From UBA5486 sp036744795 (GTDB lineage: Bacteria > Bacillota > UBA4882 > UBA10575): a stretch of DNA of 64,000 nucleotides. Both the position numbers and the translations under genes were made by a program. Below the pieces are notes generated by a model that was not told the DNA's origin, did no database searches, and saw only the letters and a list, made by a program, of their open reading frames with translations. This document shows positions 43,058 to 51,933 of the stretch, in pieces; the stretch's first letter is position 1; each line of letters starts with the position of its first letter. The stretch covers positions 1 to 64,000 of the forward strand of contig DAIOHK010000004.1 of NCBI GenBank assembly GCA_036744795.1, written 5' to 3'.

Positions 43058-43963
43058 ATGGCTCAAAAAGTCATAAAAAAGCCTAAGGTTATCTGGTTTA
43101 TCCTGCCAGCATTATTTTGTATGACTTTTGTACATATAATTCCGATTTTATGGGGCGCATATATTAGTTTTTTAGATTTAGATATTTATACTTTGGCACA
43201 ATGGACAAAAGCACCATTTATCGGTTTTCAAAATTATTTTCAGATCTTTACTAGTAAGTTTGCAGTTGGGCAAAAGTATTTACAATCAGTATATACTGTA
43301 ATTATCTATGGCTTGATTACTATTCCTGTTGGATATGTGATCGGGATGCTAGTTGCTTTGCTTTTAAACAGGCAATTTTTTGGACGGACATTAGTAAGGG
43401 GATTAATTCTTCTTCCTTATATCACACCTGATTCAGTTGCCTACAATGTCTGGCGCTTTATTTTTCAAGCCCGGATTGGTTTAGTAAATAAATACTTACT
43501 TAATTGGGAAATTATCAGGGAGCCAATCATTTGGTTAGTAGGGGATCGTGCATTGTATCCCGTGATCATTGCAAGCATATGGAAGGGATGGCCTTTTGCC
43601 TGTTTAATTCTGTTGGCTGGATTACAGAGTATTCCTCCGGAATTATATGAAGCGGCAAAAATTGATGGAGCGTCAAAATTTCAACAATTCTGGCGGATAA
43701 CTCTTCCCATGTTACGGCCAGTTACAAAAACGCTATTAATGCTTAATGCGATTTGGAATTTCCATGCTTTCAATCAGTTCTATATTTTATTAGGTAATGA
43801 CCCTGGTAAAGCTCACGTTCCATCTACTTTTATTTTACAAGAAGCTTTTAGCAATCTGCATTATGGTAGGGGTTCGGCAATGGCAGTAATTTTAATGATG
43901 ATTATTATGATTCTTACAGTACTTTCTATGCTGTTAAAAAGGGGGGGAAGTTATGAAAATTGA
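43058..43963 (+). CDS. Sugar ABC transporter permease, MalF type (cellobiose locus)
   Basis: This is an inner-membrane permease with six helices and the EAA loop ELYEAAKIDGASKFQQFWRI. It begins at ATG 43058 after AAAGGAGAGAAG and overlaps the next permease gene by 11 bases. The adjacent binding protein, cellobiose phosphorylase and LacI regulator point to cellobiose or longer cello-oligosaccharides as cargo. At 301 residues it is normal. Confidence 0.9.
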   Translation: MAQKVIKKPKVIWFILPALFCMTFVHIIPILWGAYISFLDLDIYTLAQWTKAPFIGFQNYFQIFTSKFAVGQKYLQSVYTVIIYGLITIPVGYVIGMLVALLLNRQFFGRTLVRGLILLPYITPDSVAYNVWRFIFQARIGLVNKYLLNWEIIREPIIWLVGDRALYPVIIASIWKGWPFACLILLAGLQSIPPELYEAAKIDGASKFQQFWRITLPMLRPVTKTLLMLNAIWNFHAFNQFYILLGNDPGKAHVPSTFILQEAFSNLHYGRGSAMAVILMMIIMILTVLSMLLKRGGSYEN

Positions 43964-44882
43964 TTTTGCTCATAAAGTGAATAACTTAATGTTAGAGGAG
44001 AAGAAAAGCAGTAAGTTTAGAAAGAAAATATATTTACGGATACTTCTCTATTTATCAGTTATTTTGGTAGTTTTGGTTGTAATCGGACCCTATCTATGGA
44101 TGATTTCCGGTTCCTTCAAATCCTCCTTAGAAATTCAAGCAGCAGATGTAACCAGAGCGGATTTGGAACCTAAATGGATACCACGGAATTTTACTTTAGA
44201 AAACTATACTAACGTTAATAAAACTGTTCGTATGCTTGATTATTTTCGAAATAGCATGCTCATTAGCCTCGGAACGATGGTGCTTTCGATTATTATTAGT
44301 ATTTCTTCAGCTTATGCTTTATCACGTTTTAATTTTAAAGGAAAAAATGTCTTTGCCTTAGGAGTAGCTTCAACACAAATGTTTCCTGGAATTGCTTTTC
44401 TTATTCCTTACTTTATCTTGTTTACTTTTGTAAATAAATATTTGGGAATTCAATTAAAAAATACATATTTGGGGATGATTTTTACTTATACGACATTTGC
44501 TATACCTTTTTGTATTTTGATGCTCCGTAATTTCCTGGATACCGTTCCCCGGGAAATAGACGAACAGGCGCAGATTGATGGGTGTTCGCGTGGAGGTGCA
44601 CTTTTTAGGGTAATTATTCCGCTTTCTATGCCCGGTATTGTAGCAGTTGGTATTTATTCGTTTATCATGGCCTGGAATGAAGTACTCTTTGCTTCAATCC
44701 TCACCGGAAGAGAGACAAAAACAGTAGCAATTGGTCTTCTTGAATATATTACCGCCCAGCAGGCCAGGTGGGGTGGGATGATGGCAGCCTGTATTCTGGT
44801 TTCAATTCCGGTGCTATTTATCTTCACCTTTATGCAAAAACAGATTATAGAGGGGTTAATCAGTGGGGCAACTAAAGGTTAA
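43953..44882 (+). CDS. Sugar ABC transporter permease, MalG type (cellobiose locus)
   Basis: This is the partner permease, with six helices, the EAA loop EIDEQAQIDGCSRGGALFRV and the typical end FMQKQIIEGLISGATKG. ATG 43953 follows AAAGGGGGGGAAG, inside the end of the MalF-type gene, indicating coupled translation. The first 25 residues form a charged cytoplasmic extension. Confidence 0.9.
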   Translation: MKIDFAHKVNNLMLEEKKSSKFRKKIYLRILLYLSVILVVLVVIGPYLWMISGSFKSSLEIQAADVTRADLEPKWIPRNFTLENYTNVNKTVRMLDYFRNSMLISLGTMVLSIIISISSAYALSRFNFKGKNVFALGVASTQMFPGIAFLIPYFILFTFVNKYLGIQLKNTYLGMIFTYTTFAIPFCILMLRNFLDTVPREIDEQAQIDGCSRGGALFRVIIPLSMPGIVAVGIYSFIMAWNEVLFASILTGRETKTVAIGLLEYITAQQARWGGMMAACILVSIPVLFIFTFMQKQIIEGLISGATKG

Positions 44883-45089
44883 TGCTGATTTTTAACAGAA
44901 AAGGGGGGATGATGGTTCTTAGTGGGTGACTACCAGAGATTAACTAAGCTAATTGCGTTGTTGCTGTGGTCACGATGGAATTATTGTGTATTACTAGAAA
45001 AAAGTCACCAATAATTGTAACGTGATCATTAAAGGCGAGGACAACATAATTAGCCCAATCAATTAAAAATTTTTAGGAGGGAAATTTTT

Positions 45090-46361
45090 ATGGGTAAAAA
45101 AATGAGAACTGGGTTATTAGGAATTGTTTTACTGGTAGCATTATTGACATCGATGACAGCAATGGGGAAAACTACTACTATAACTTTTTGGGCAATGCCC
45201 AATGCTCCGGATGAAACTCATATCCCATGGGTAGAAGCTAAGGCTGCTGAGTTTCAGAAGAAAACCGGAATAAAAGTTAACTTTGAAGTAGTTGGATGGG
45301 ATGTAGCCTGGACAAAGATTTCAACCGCAATTGTAACTGGCGAAGGAGCAGATGTCTTTCAGGTAGGAACTACCTGGAATCCACAGTTTGCTGCTACTAG
45401 CGGGTTGGAAGAGATTGATATTAAGGAGTTTGGTGGCGAAAAAGCCTTTATGAAGGCTAACTTAGAATCTACTACTTATAAAGGGAAATACTATGGTATA
45501 CCCTGGTTTGCGGAGACTAGAGCTTTATTTTATAATGTGGACATGTTTAAAAAGGCCGGGGTACAGCCACCCAAGACTCATGATGAGCTTGTAAAAGTAG
45601 CAGAAAAATTAGTTAAAACTTTTGGCGAAGGTTCTGCTATCTCTTTGGCGGGAACTAATGCTTGGGATCTCCTGCATAACTGGTCTATTATTCTCTGGGC
45701 TAATGGCGGGAGTCTTTTAACTAGAGACAACAAAATGGCAATGTTTAATAATGAGGCTGGGGTTGCAGCTATGAAGTGGTATGTGGATTTAGTAGCTAAA
45801 GGATTTGCCTCTAAGGCTTGTGCCGAATACAACCAACCTCAAGCTGATGCGGCTTTTATCAATGGAAATGTAGCCATGTGTTACATGGGACCATGGAACA
45901 TTGCAGGTATTGAGCAGGATAATCCAACTCTAAAGTACAGCGTGGTTGAGCCGCCAGCTGGACCAAAAGGAAAGGCTTCTTTTTCCGGTGGAAGTAACCT
46001 GGCGATCTTAAAAGCTAGTAAAAACAAAGCCGCGGCCAAAGAATGGGTAAAGTTCCTGCAGGAAAAGGATAATATGGTTGAATACACCAAGGATCTTACT
46101 CATATGTTACCTGCTCAAGTAGAAGTCTTTAATGATCCTTATTATAATTCCGGTGTCTGGAAAACCTTCAAGACTACTCTTGAATATTCAACTGCTTACC
46201 CGCCATTGGCAACTTGGGGTGATATAGAAAATATTGTCCAGCAAGAATTTAAAAATGTGCTTGCTGAATATGTTAATGGAACCTATACTCAAAATACCGC
46301 AAAAACTCATCTGAATGCAGCGGCCGATCGAGTAAACGAAGCTTTGAAAAGAGAAAAGTAA
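45090..46361 (+). CDS. Sugar ABC transporter substrate-binding protein (cellobiose locus)
   Basis: This exported binding protein delivers sugar to the preceding permeases. Its signal peptide is LLGIVLLVALLTSMTAMG, without a lipobox cysteine. The family 1 pattern is clear: ITFWAMPNAPDETHIPWVEA, GEGADVFQVGTTWNPQF and YYGIPWFAETRALFYNVDMF. ATG 45090 follows TTAGGAGGG. A 207-base gap separates it from the permeases, so it may have an extra promoter. The palindrome TGACATCGATGACA lies within its signal-peptide codons. Cello-oligosaccharide is the likely ligand by context. Confidence 0.88.
   Translation: MGKKMRTGLLGIVLLVALLTSMTAMGKTTTITFWAMPNAPDETHIPWVEAKAAEFQKKTGIKVNFEVVGWDVAWTKISTAIVTGEGADVFQVGTTWNPQFAATSGLEEIDIKEFGGEKAFMKANLESTTYKGKYYGIPWFAETRALFYNVDMFKKAGVQPPKTHDELVKVAEKLVKTFGEGSAISLAGTNAWDLLHNWSIILWANGGSLLTRDNKMAMFNNEAGVAAMKWYVDLVAKGFASKACAEYNQPQADAAFINGNVAMCYMGPWNIAGIEQDNPTLKYSVVEPPAGPKGKASFSGGSNLAILKASKNKAAAKEWVKFLQEKDNMVEYTKDLTHMLPAQVEVFNDPYYNSGVWKTFKTTLEYSTAYPPLATWGDIENIVQQEFKNVLAEYVNGTYTQNTAKTHLNAAADRVNEALKREK
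45145..45158. promoter_or_regulatory. Intragenic copy of the LacI operator candidate
   Basis: TGACATCGATGACA occurs here inside codons 19-23 of the binding-protein gene and is identical to the site at 42933. It could be an auxiliary operator for looping or a chance consequence of the codons (LTSMT). Confidence 0.4.
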
Positions 46362-46374
46362 TAAGGTGAGCATG

Positions 46375-46406
46375 GGGAAGAGTGCATGCCGCTCTTCCCT
46401 TTTTTA
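46375..46406 (+). terminator. Rho-independent terminator after the cellobiose-binding protein gene
   Basis: GGGAAGAG (46375-46382) pairs with CTCTTCCC (46392-46399) and is followed by a T run. Confidence 0.85.
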
Positions 46407-46502
46407 ATATAAAATTAAATCAAAGTTTAAATTAATTTAAAGCAGTATGGAAAATATGTTATTATAATGTTATTCTTATAATAAAAATGGAGGTCAGAAA
46501 CT

Positions 46503-48926
46503 TTGAAATTCGGATACTTTGATGATCAGCAAAAAGAGTATGTGATTACAACGCCCCAGACGCCATATCCATGGATTAACTATCTTGGTAGTAAAGATTT
46601 TTTTGGACTAATCTCTAATACTAGTGGTGGGTACTGCTTTTATAAAGATGCAAGATTAAGGCGGATTACCAGATATCGGTATAATAATATTCCTTTGGAT
46701 TCCGGAGGACGTTATTTTTATATAAAAGATGGCGATCTACTTTGGTCCCCAACTTGGCAACCGGTTCGTACCGAATTGGATAGATATGAATGCAGACATG
46801 GTTTAGGCTATACAAAAATTATGGGGGAAAAAGAAGAACTTCAAGCCGAAATTTTATATTTTGTACCTCTAGAGAAGAATTGTGAAGTTCACCGTGTTTT
46901 ATTAAGAAACAAGGGTACAAAGGAGAAAAGGATTAAAATATTCTCCTTTATAGAGTTTTGTCTCTGGAATGCTTATGATGATATGACAAATTTCCAGCGT
47001 AATTATAGTACTGGCGAAGTCGAGATTGAAGGTAGTACAATTTATCATAAAACAGAATACCGGGAGCGGCGTAATCATTATGCTTTTTATGGAGTAAACC
47101 ATCCGATTGTTGGTTTTGATACTGATCGCGATCTTTTTCTTGGAACTTATAATGGATTACATAATCCTCAGGCTGTGTTAGATGGTCGACCCGGCAATTC
47201 CGTAGCTAATGGTTGGGCACCGATTGCTTCTCATTGTATCGAGCTTATTATTTCCCCGGGTGAAGCAAGAGAATTGATTTTTCTCTTAGGTTATGTGGAG
47301 AATCAACCAGAGGAAAAATGGGAAACAACTGGTAAGATTAATAAAAAAGTAGCAAAACAAATGTTAAAAGGGTTTTCCACCGGAGAACAGGTAGAAAAGG
47401 CATTTGATGAGTTAAGGGACTATTGGTCTAAGCTACTTGGTACATATATGATTAGTAGTAATGATCAGAAACTAAATAGGATGGTTAATATCTGGAATCC
47501 TTATCAGTGTATGGTCACATTCAATCTATCGCGGAGCGCATCTTATTTTGAATCTGGAATTGGCCGAGGAATTGGTTTTCGTGATTCAAACCAGGATATC
47601 CTTGGCTTTGTCAGTTTGGTTCCTGACCGGGCCCGCGAAAGAATTTTAGATCTTGCTGCAACCCAGTTTCGGGATGGGAGTGCTTACCATCAGTATCAAC
47701 CTTTGACCAAAGAAGGGAATGCAGAGATTGGTGGCGGTTTTAATGATGATCCGCTTTGGCTTTTATATTCGGTTATTGCTTATATCAAAGAAACAGGGGA
47801 TTTCAGTATACTTGCGGAAAAAGTACCTTTTGTCGATCAGCCATCCACTCAAGCCACACTTCATGATCACCTACGTTCTTCAATTCAGCATCTTTTAAAT
47901 AATCTTGGCCCTCATGGTTTGCCACTAATTGGGAGGGCAGATTGGAATGATTGTCTTAATCTAAATTGTTTTTCCGAAAATCCAGATGAACCTTTTCAAA
48001 CATCGGTAAATAAGGATGGTAAAACAGCAGAATCAATATTAATTGCAGCAATCTTTTTATATATTGCCCTGGAATATGCTAAGCTTTGTATGGAACTAAA
48101 CCTGGAAGAAGAAGCAGAATTAATCTATATACAAACCGAAAAGATGAAGAAGGCGGTTCTAAAATACGGCTATGAAGGTGATTGGTTTTTACGTGCTTAT
48201 GATGGAAGTGGGGAAAAAGTTGGGAGTAGAGAAAATCAAGAGGGACAAATCTTCATTGAAACACAAGGATTTTGCGTTATGGCCGGTCTAGGAATAAAAG
48301 ATGGCCGGGCGCACAGGAGTCTTGAAGCGGTAAAAGAGTATTTACTAACCAAACATGGGATTAAACTGGTTTATCCAGCTTATACTTTTTACCGGAAAGA
48401 ATTAGGGGAAATAACTTCTTATCCTCCAGGTTTTAAAGAAAATGCCGGAATTTTTTGCCATAATAATCCATGGGTGATGATTGCAGAGACTAAATTAGGA
48501 CGGAGTGAAGAAGCTTTTGATTATTATAAAAGAATTTGTCCGGCCTATCGTGAGGAAATTAGTGAGATCCATCGCTTGGAACCCTATGTATATGCACAAA
48601 TGATTGCTGGGGATGATACAGAAAGGCATGGGGAGGCTAAAAATTCCTGGCTAACTGGTACTGCAGCCTGGAACTATGTAGCAATTACTCAGCATATTTT
48701 AGGGATACGTCCTGATTTTAACGGGTTGATTATTGATCCGTGTCTCCCCGCGGAGATTAAAGAAGTAGAAATTACTCGGTTCTTTAGAGGTGTCAAATAT
48801 CAAATTAAAATTGATAATAGTAAAAGCAGGGAAATTAAAATGACAGTTGATGGGGGGAATATAGCTGGGAAAATGGTGATTGCTTCACCTGGACAAAAGA
48901 TTGTTAAGGTGCATTGCCGGATTTAA
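46503..48926 (+). CDS. cepA: Cellobiose phosphorylase (GH94 family)
   Basis: This cytoplasmic enzyme splits cellobiose with phosphate into glucose 1-phosphate and glucose, saving ATP. The start MKFGYFDDQQKEYVITTPQT and NYLGSKDFFGLISNT match the known cellobiose phosphorylase pattern. GIGFRDSNQDILGFV and the catalytic-acid region GRADWNDCLNLN (D480) lie in the alpha/alpha barrel. At 807 residues it equals known cellobiose phosphorylases and is shorter than cellodextrin phosphorylases (about 980). TTG 46503 follows AATGGAGGTC. It is flanked by the importer and the LacI regulator. Confidence 0.92.
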   Translation: MKFGYFDDQQKEYVITTPQTPYPWINYLGSKDFFGLISNTSGGYCFYKDARLRRITRYRYNNIPLDSGGRYFYIKDGDLLWSPTWQPVRTELDRYECRHGLGYTKIMGEKEELQAEILYFVPLEKNCEVHRVLLRNKGTKEKRIKIFSFIEFCLWNAYDDMTNFQRNYSTGEVEIEGSTIYHKTEYRERRNHYAFYGVNHPIVGFDTDRDLFLGTYNGLHNPQAVLDGRPGNSVANGWAPIASHCIELIISPGEARELIFLLGYVENQPEEKWETTGKINKKVAKQMLKGFSTGEQVEKAFDELRDYWSKLLGTYMISSNDQKLNRMVNIWNPYQCMVTFNLSRSASYFESGIGRGIGFRDSNQDILGFVSLVPDRARERILDLAATQFRDGSAYHQYQPLTKEGNAEIGGGFNDDPLWLLYSVIAYIKETGDFSILAEKVPFVDQPSTQATLHDHLRSSIQHLLNNLGPHGLPLIGRADWNDCLNLNCFSENPDEPFQTSVNKDGKTAESILIAAIFLYIALEYAKLCMELNLEEEAELIYIQTEKMKKAVLKYGYEGDWFLRAYDGSGEKVGSRENQEGQIFIETQGFCVMAGLGIKDGRAHRSLEAVKEYLLTKHGIKLVYPAYTFYRKELGEITSYPPGFKENAGIFCHNNPWVMIAETKLGRSEEAFDYYKRICPAYREEISEIHRLEPYVYAQMIAGDDTERHGEAKNSWLTGTAAWNYVAITQHILGIRPDFNGLIIDPCLPAEIKEVEITRFFRGVKYQIKIDNSKSREIKMTVDGGNIAGKMVIASPGQKIVKVHCRI

Positions 48927-49002
48927 GTTTTGTTAAGTATTTGTCTACCCCAAATTTGATTGGAAAAATAAAAGAATGCAAATTTGATTCAAAATGATAT
49001 AG

Positions 49003-49018
49003 TAATTATGCAATTCCC
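49003..49018. repeat. MITE-like remnant (right end)
   Basis: AATTATGCAATTCCCT matches the right end of the element at 4396-4547. It lies just upstream of the lacI promoter. Confidence 0.45.
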
Positions 49019-49047
49019 TCAAGTGGTTAAAGATCTGTACTGGCGAA

Positions 49048-49076
49048 TTGACATCGATAGGCTTAAAGGCTATATT
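49048..49076 (+). promoter_or_regulatory. lacI promoter with overlapping operator
   Basis: TTGACA (49048-49053) and TATATT (49071-49076) are 17 bases apart, a near-ideal promoter. TGACATCGATAG (49049-49060) overlaps the -35 box and repeats most of the importer operator, so LacI probably represses its own gene. Confidence 0.75.
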
Positions 49077-49110
49077 TGTAATAGGAATTGTTGAAAAGGA
49101 AGCGAAAATT

Positions 49111-50109
49111 ATGGTTACTTTGTATGATGTGGCAAAATTAGCAGGCGTATCACCTAAAACGGTCTCTCGGGTAATAAACGAGAGCCCTTTGGTAGCAGAT
49201 AAGACCCGTCAACGGGTTTTGGAAGCAATTAAAGAACTAGATTACCATCCCAATGCTATTGCAGCCAGTTTAAAAAGAAACCGTTCTAATATGATTGGTT
49301 TTGTTATACCTTATGGTTCGGAATTTGTTTTTCAGGATCCTAATATGATGGAACAATTACGGGGAGCCCATGATTATCTGACTGCAGAAGGTTTTGAACT
49401 GATTGTGACTGCACCGATCTATAAAAAGGATGCGCTCCAGGAAGCAGTTCGTCTAACTAAAAATCGGAATGTAGATGGGGTGATCCTCTACCCTTCATCC
49501 GGTGTTGATGAGATTATCAATGAATTTAAGGAGAAAAATTTTCGGTATGTCACTCTGGGAATCTGTTTTGACAAGCAAGAAAATAATTTTATCGAGGTTG
49601 ATCAAGCTACGGGTAGCTTATTAGCTACTAGGCACTTATTATCATTAGGTCACAGGAAAATCGGTCTGATGAACAAGCCGAGAAGCTTTTTTATGTATAA
49701 CCGCGATGATTTACTAATGGGGTATATTTCTGCTTTAAAAGAGGCTGGAATAGAGTTTATCCCCAGTTTAGTGAGGGAAGGAGATTTTACATTTGAAGGT
49801 GGATACCGGAAATTTCAAAATTTAATTGAGGAGAATCCAGATTTGTCGGCTGTAATTTGCGCTAGTGATCCAATGACTTACGGTGTTATTAAGGCGATCC
49901 ACGACCGAGGATTGGAAATAAGACGTGAAATAGAAGTAGTAGCTGGGGATAATCTACCTTTAACGCAAAAGCTATTCCCTGAATTATCATCTATTACCAA
50001 CCCATCATATGAGCAAGGAAGATTAGCTGGGAAGATGATTGTGGCAATAATAAATGAAAACCGGGAATTTCCGGGCATAACTTTGAAGACGGAACTTGTT
50101 ATAAGGTAG
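49111..50109 (+). CDS. LacI-family transcriptional regulator
   Basis: This sugar-responsive repressor has the N-terminal helix-turn-helix MVTLYDVAKLAGVSPKTVSR and hinge helix NAIAASLKRNRSN. A periplasmic-binding-protein-like sensor domain follows (VICASDPMTYGVIKAIHDRG). ATG 49111 follows AAAGGAAG; an in-frame ATG at 49048 coincides with the promoter and is rejected. At 332 residues it is standard. Its neighbours and shared palindromes suggest it controls the importer and perhaps cellobiose phosphorylase, with cellobiose or a derivative as inducer (inference). Confidence 0.92.
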   Translation: MVTLYDVAKLAGVSPKTVSRVINESPLVADKTRQRVLEAIKELDYHPNAIAASLKRNRSNMIGFVIPYGSEFVFQDPNMMEQLRGAHDYLTAEGFELIVTAPIYKKDALQEAVRLTKNRNVDGVILYPSSGVDEIINEFKEKNFRYVTLGICFDKQENNFIEVDQATGSLLATRHLLSLGHRKIGLMNKPRSFFMYNRDDLLMGYISALKEAGIEFIPSLVREGDFTFEGGYRKFQNLIEENPDLSAVICASDPMTYGVIKAIHDRGLEIRREIEVVAGDNLPLTQKLFPELSSITNPSYEQGRLAGKMIVAIINENREFPGITLKTELVIR

Positions 50110-50263
50110 TCGTTGACGCTGGCTAATGCTTGCAGCCTTCACTTTACAGAATGCTGAATGAAGAAATTACTTTACTGCAGAAACAACTTTTTGAGTAGGA
50201 ACAATGAGAGATTATTCTATATAAATGACAAGCAACGAGTAAGTCAGAATCAGGAGTGGAAAA
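50110..50263. repeat. Intergenic repeat family 2, copy C
   Basis: GTAGTCGTTGACGCTGGCTA begins the gap, similar to the starts of copies A and B. AGAATGCTGAATGAAGAAAT (50148-50167) is identical to copy B, and an ACAAGCAACGAGTAAG block ends it. No gene is seen. Confidence 0.6.
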
Positions 50264-51028
50264 ATGGACTTAGACATGGTAAGATTTATAGATTTTCATA
50301 CTCATTTACATCTTTATAGTGAAATAGATGAGGTACTGAAAAGTATTAAGAAAAACAAAATTTTAATGGTGGCAAACTCTAATGATCTGGATTCCTACTA
50401 TGATACATGTGAAATAGCACAGAAGAATCCCCTAATAATCCCCACCTTTGGAGTACATCCACAATCGGCATCTAAATACGCTGGCCGAACCGGAGTGCTT
50501 AAATTAGCACTACAGAAGACACCGATAATCGGGGAGATCGGTCTGGATTATTACTGGGTAAAAGATGTAGCAAAAGAGGCTCAAAAGGAAGTCTTTGAAT
50601 ACATTATTAGGGAAGCTGTAGAGCAAGGGAAGTATTGTATTATCCATACAAAAGGAGCGGAAAAAGAGGTATATAAAATATTAAAGGAATATGGAGCTAA
50701 TAAAGTTATTATTCATTGGTATTCGGGTCCATTAGATATTTATAAGAAAATGATTGCAGAGGGATATTATTTTACCTTTGGATGTGAGGTAAAATACTCA
50801 AAGAAGATTCAGGAGCTGTTAAACTTAATACCAACTACCCAACTACTTACTGAAACTGATAATCCAGTAGGAGAAGAATGGTTAGGCGGGAATACCCATG
50901 AACCGGATTTAATAATAAGAGTTATGCAGGATATTAGTGATGCTCTTAATAAAGAGCTGGAAGAGGTCGAAAAAATGATATTTAATAATTCAAGAAAGAT
51001 TCTGCAAAAAGCAGGAGTTTTAGATTAA
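50264..51028 (+). CDS. TatD-family metal-dependent hydrolase
   Basis: This cytoplasmic TIM-barrel hydrolase is related to TatD deoxyribonuclease. The metal-binding FIDFHTHLHLY lies at the N terminus. EIGLDYYW, CIIHTKGAE and VIIHWYSG give further ligands, and LLTETDNP supplies the final aspartate. At 254 residues it is normal in size. ATG 50264 follows CAGGAG; ATG 50276 is possible. The divergence around LYSEIDEV suggests a member outside the main TatD group, so the substrate is uncertain. Confidence 0.82.
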   Translation: MDLDMVRFIDFHTHLHLYSEIDEVLKSIKKNKILMVANSNDLDSYYDTCEIAQKNPLIIPTFGVHPQSASKYAGRTGVLKLALQKTPIIGEIGLDYYWVKDVAKEAQKEVFEYIIREAVEQGKYCIIHTKGAEKEVYKILKEYGANKVIIHWYSGPLDIYKKMIAEGYYFTFGCEVKYSKKIQELLNLIPTTQLLTETDNPVGEEWLGGNTHEPDLIIRVMQDISDALNKELEEVEKMIFNNSRKILQKAGVLD

Positions 51029-51048
51029 GTTTTTAAGAGGTGGTTGTT

Positions 51049-51221
51049 TTGAGATTAAACTATTTGGGGGAGAACTGTCCGGTTTCTGCTTTAAAGGTGC
51101 GGTCTAGCTTAAAGAACTCAGATTCAGAGGAAGTGGTAGCGAGGTCATTTTAAAGATTATCTCAGAGGGTGATAGAACTTTGTGTATAGGGGTAAAAGAC
51201 TTTGATACGAAAAACAATTGA
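51049..51221 (+). pseudogene. Frameshifted TusA-like sulfur-carrier remnant
   Basis: A TTG start at 51049 after AGAGGTGG opens MRLNYLGENCPVSALKVRSS, which resembles the TusA active-site region (LGxxCPxPxLKV). This frame ends at 51151. A different frame then reads GSGSEVILKIISEGDRTLCI and ends DFDTKNN at 51221, as a TusA C terminus would. A stop lies between the two frames, so the gene is broken by at least one frameshift near 51110. The active cysteine is present but the product cannot be whole. Confidence 0.45.
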
Positions 51222-51246
51222 CAAAGTAGGGAGCTAGTAATATAAT
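51218..51246 (+). promoter_or_regulatory. Promoter of the second tetR gene
   Basis: TTGACA (51218-51223) and TATAAT (51241-51246) are both consensus and 17 bases apart. Confidence 0.85.
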
Positions 51247-51251
51247 TTAAA

Positions 51252-51264
51252 TGAACAATGTTCA
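51252..51264. promoter_or_regulatory. Operator candidate at the second tetR promoter
   Basis: TGAACAATGTTCA is a palindrome covering the expected transcription start. Its complement, TGAACATTGTTCA, occurs at 51887 before the membrane-protein gene. Confidence 0.75.
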
Positions 51265-51287
51265 ATAGGCATTTTGGGGTGTTTAGT

Positions 51288-51845
51288 TTGCCACGCATAA
51301 TTGAAAACCCGAGGGAACTTATTTTAAGTGAAGCAAAAAAAATTTTAGAGAATGAAGGTTATTCTCAAATTAGTGTTAGAAGAGTAGCTAAAGAATGTGA
51401 TATTGCTGTTGGTACAATCTATAATTATTTTCCTACAAAAAAGGAACTAATTATAGAGATGATGACTGATTTTTGGGAAGGGTATTTTACTGATATTAAA
51501 CCGATCTTGAGTTCACAGGACGATTTTTATATGAAGCTTAAAAAACTTTTCTCTGAACTTGCCCGGTTTATAAAGAACTTTAGAGAAATCTGGCTACATC
51601 ATGAACTTTATTCTACACCAGATTATATTGAGACGGGTTTAATAAGAAAAAACATTTATATTGACCGGTTAATCGGAACAATAGAGGAACTATTAATAAA
51701 AGAAGTGTACCATAAGGAAGGCATAAAAAGGTTTAATCCTGCTAAGATGGCAAGCTTTATACTGATGAATTTTATTACAGTGGCACAAATGCCTTATTTT
51801 GATTATCCATTTTTTGAAAAGATCTTAAAAGAAGTAATTCAATAA
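51288..51845 (+). CDS. TetR-family transcriptional regulator
   Basis: This repressor of about 185 residues has the helix-turn-helix KILENEGYSQISVRRVAKEC followed by IAVGTIYNYFPTKKEL. TTG 51288 follows GGGGTG with a six-base spacer. The earlier ATG at 51258 lies inside the operator, close to the transcription start, and has no ribosome binding site. The promoter carries TGAACAATGTTCA, and the same palindrome precedes the next gene, so the two genes appear to be its targets. The ligand is unknown. Confidence 0.88.
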   Translation: MPRIIENPRELILSEAKKILENEGYSQISVRRVAKECDIAVGTIYNYFPTKKELIIEMMTDFWEGYFTDIKPILSSQDDFYMKLKKLFSELARFIKNFREIWLHHELYSTPDYIETGLIRKNIYIDRLIGTIEELLIKEVYHKEGIKRFNPAKMASFILMNFITVAQMPYFDYPFFEKILKEVIQ

Positions 51846-51870
51846 ATCATATCTATTTGAAGATATGATT
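51845..51870 (+). terminator. Hairpin after the second tetR gene
   Basis: AATCATATCT and AGATATGATT form a perfect ten-pair stem around ATTTGA, with a short TT tail. It is probably a weak terminator separating the regulator from its target. Confidence 0.55.
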
Positions 51871-51886
51871 TTCAAATGAACTTAAA

Positions 51887-51899
51887 TGAACATTGTTCA
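51887..51899. promoter_or_regulatory. Operator candidate before the membrane-protein gene
   Basis: TGAACATTGTTCA is identical, read on the other strand, to the site at 51252. It lies 35 bases before the ATG of the membrane protein. Confidence 0.7.
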
Positions 51900-51933
51900 C
51901 TTAAAAGCATAAGAATTTAATGAGGTGATGAAG

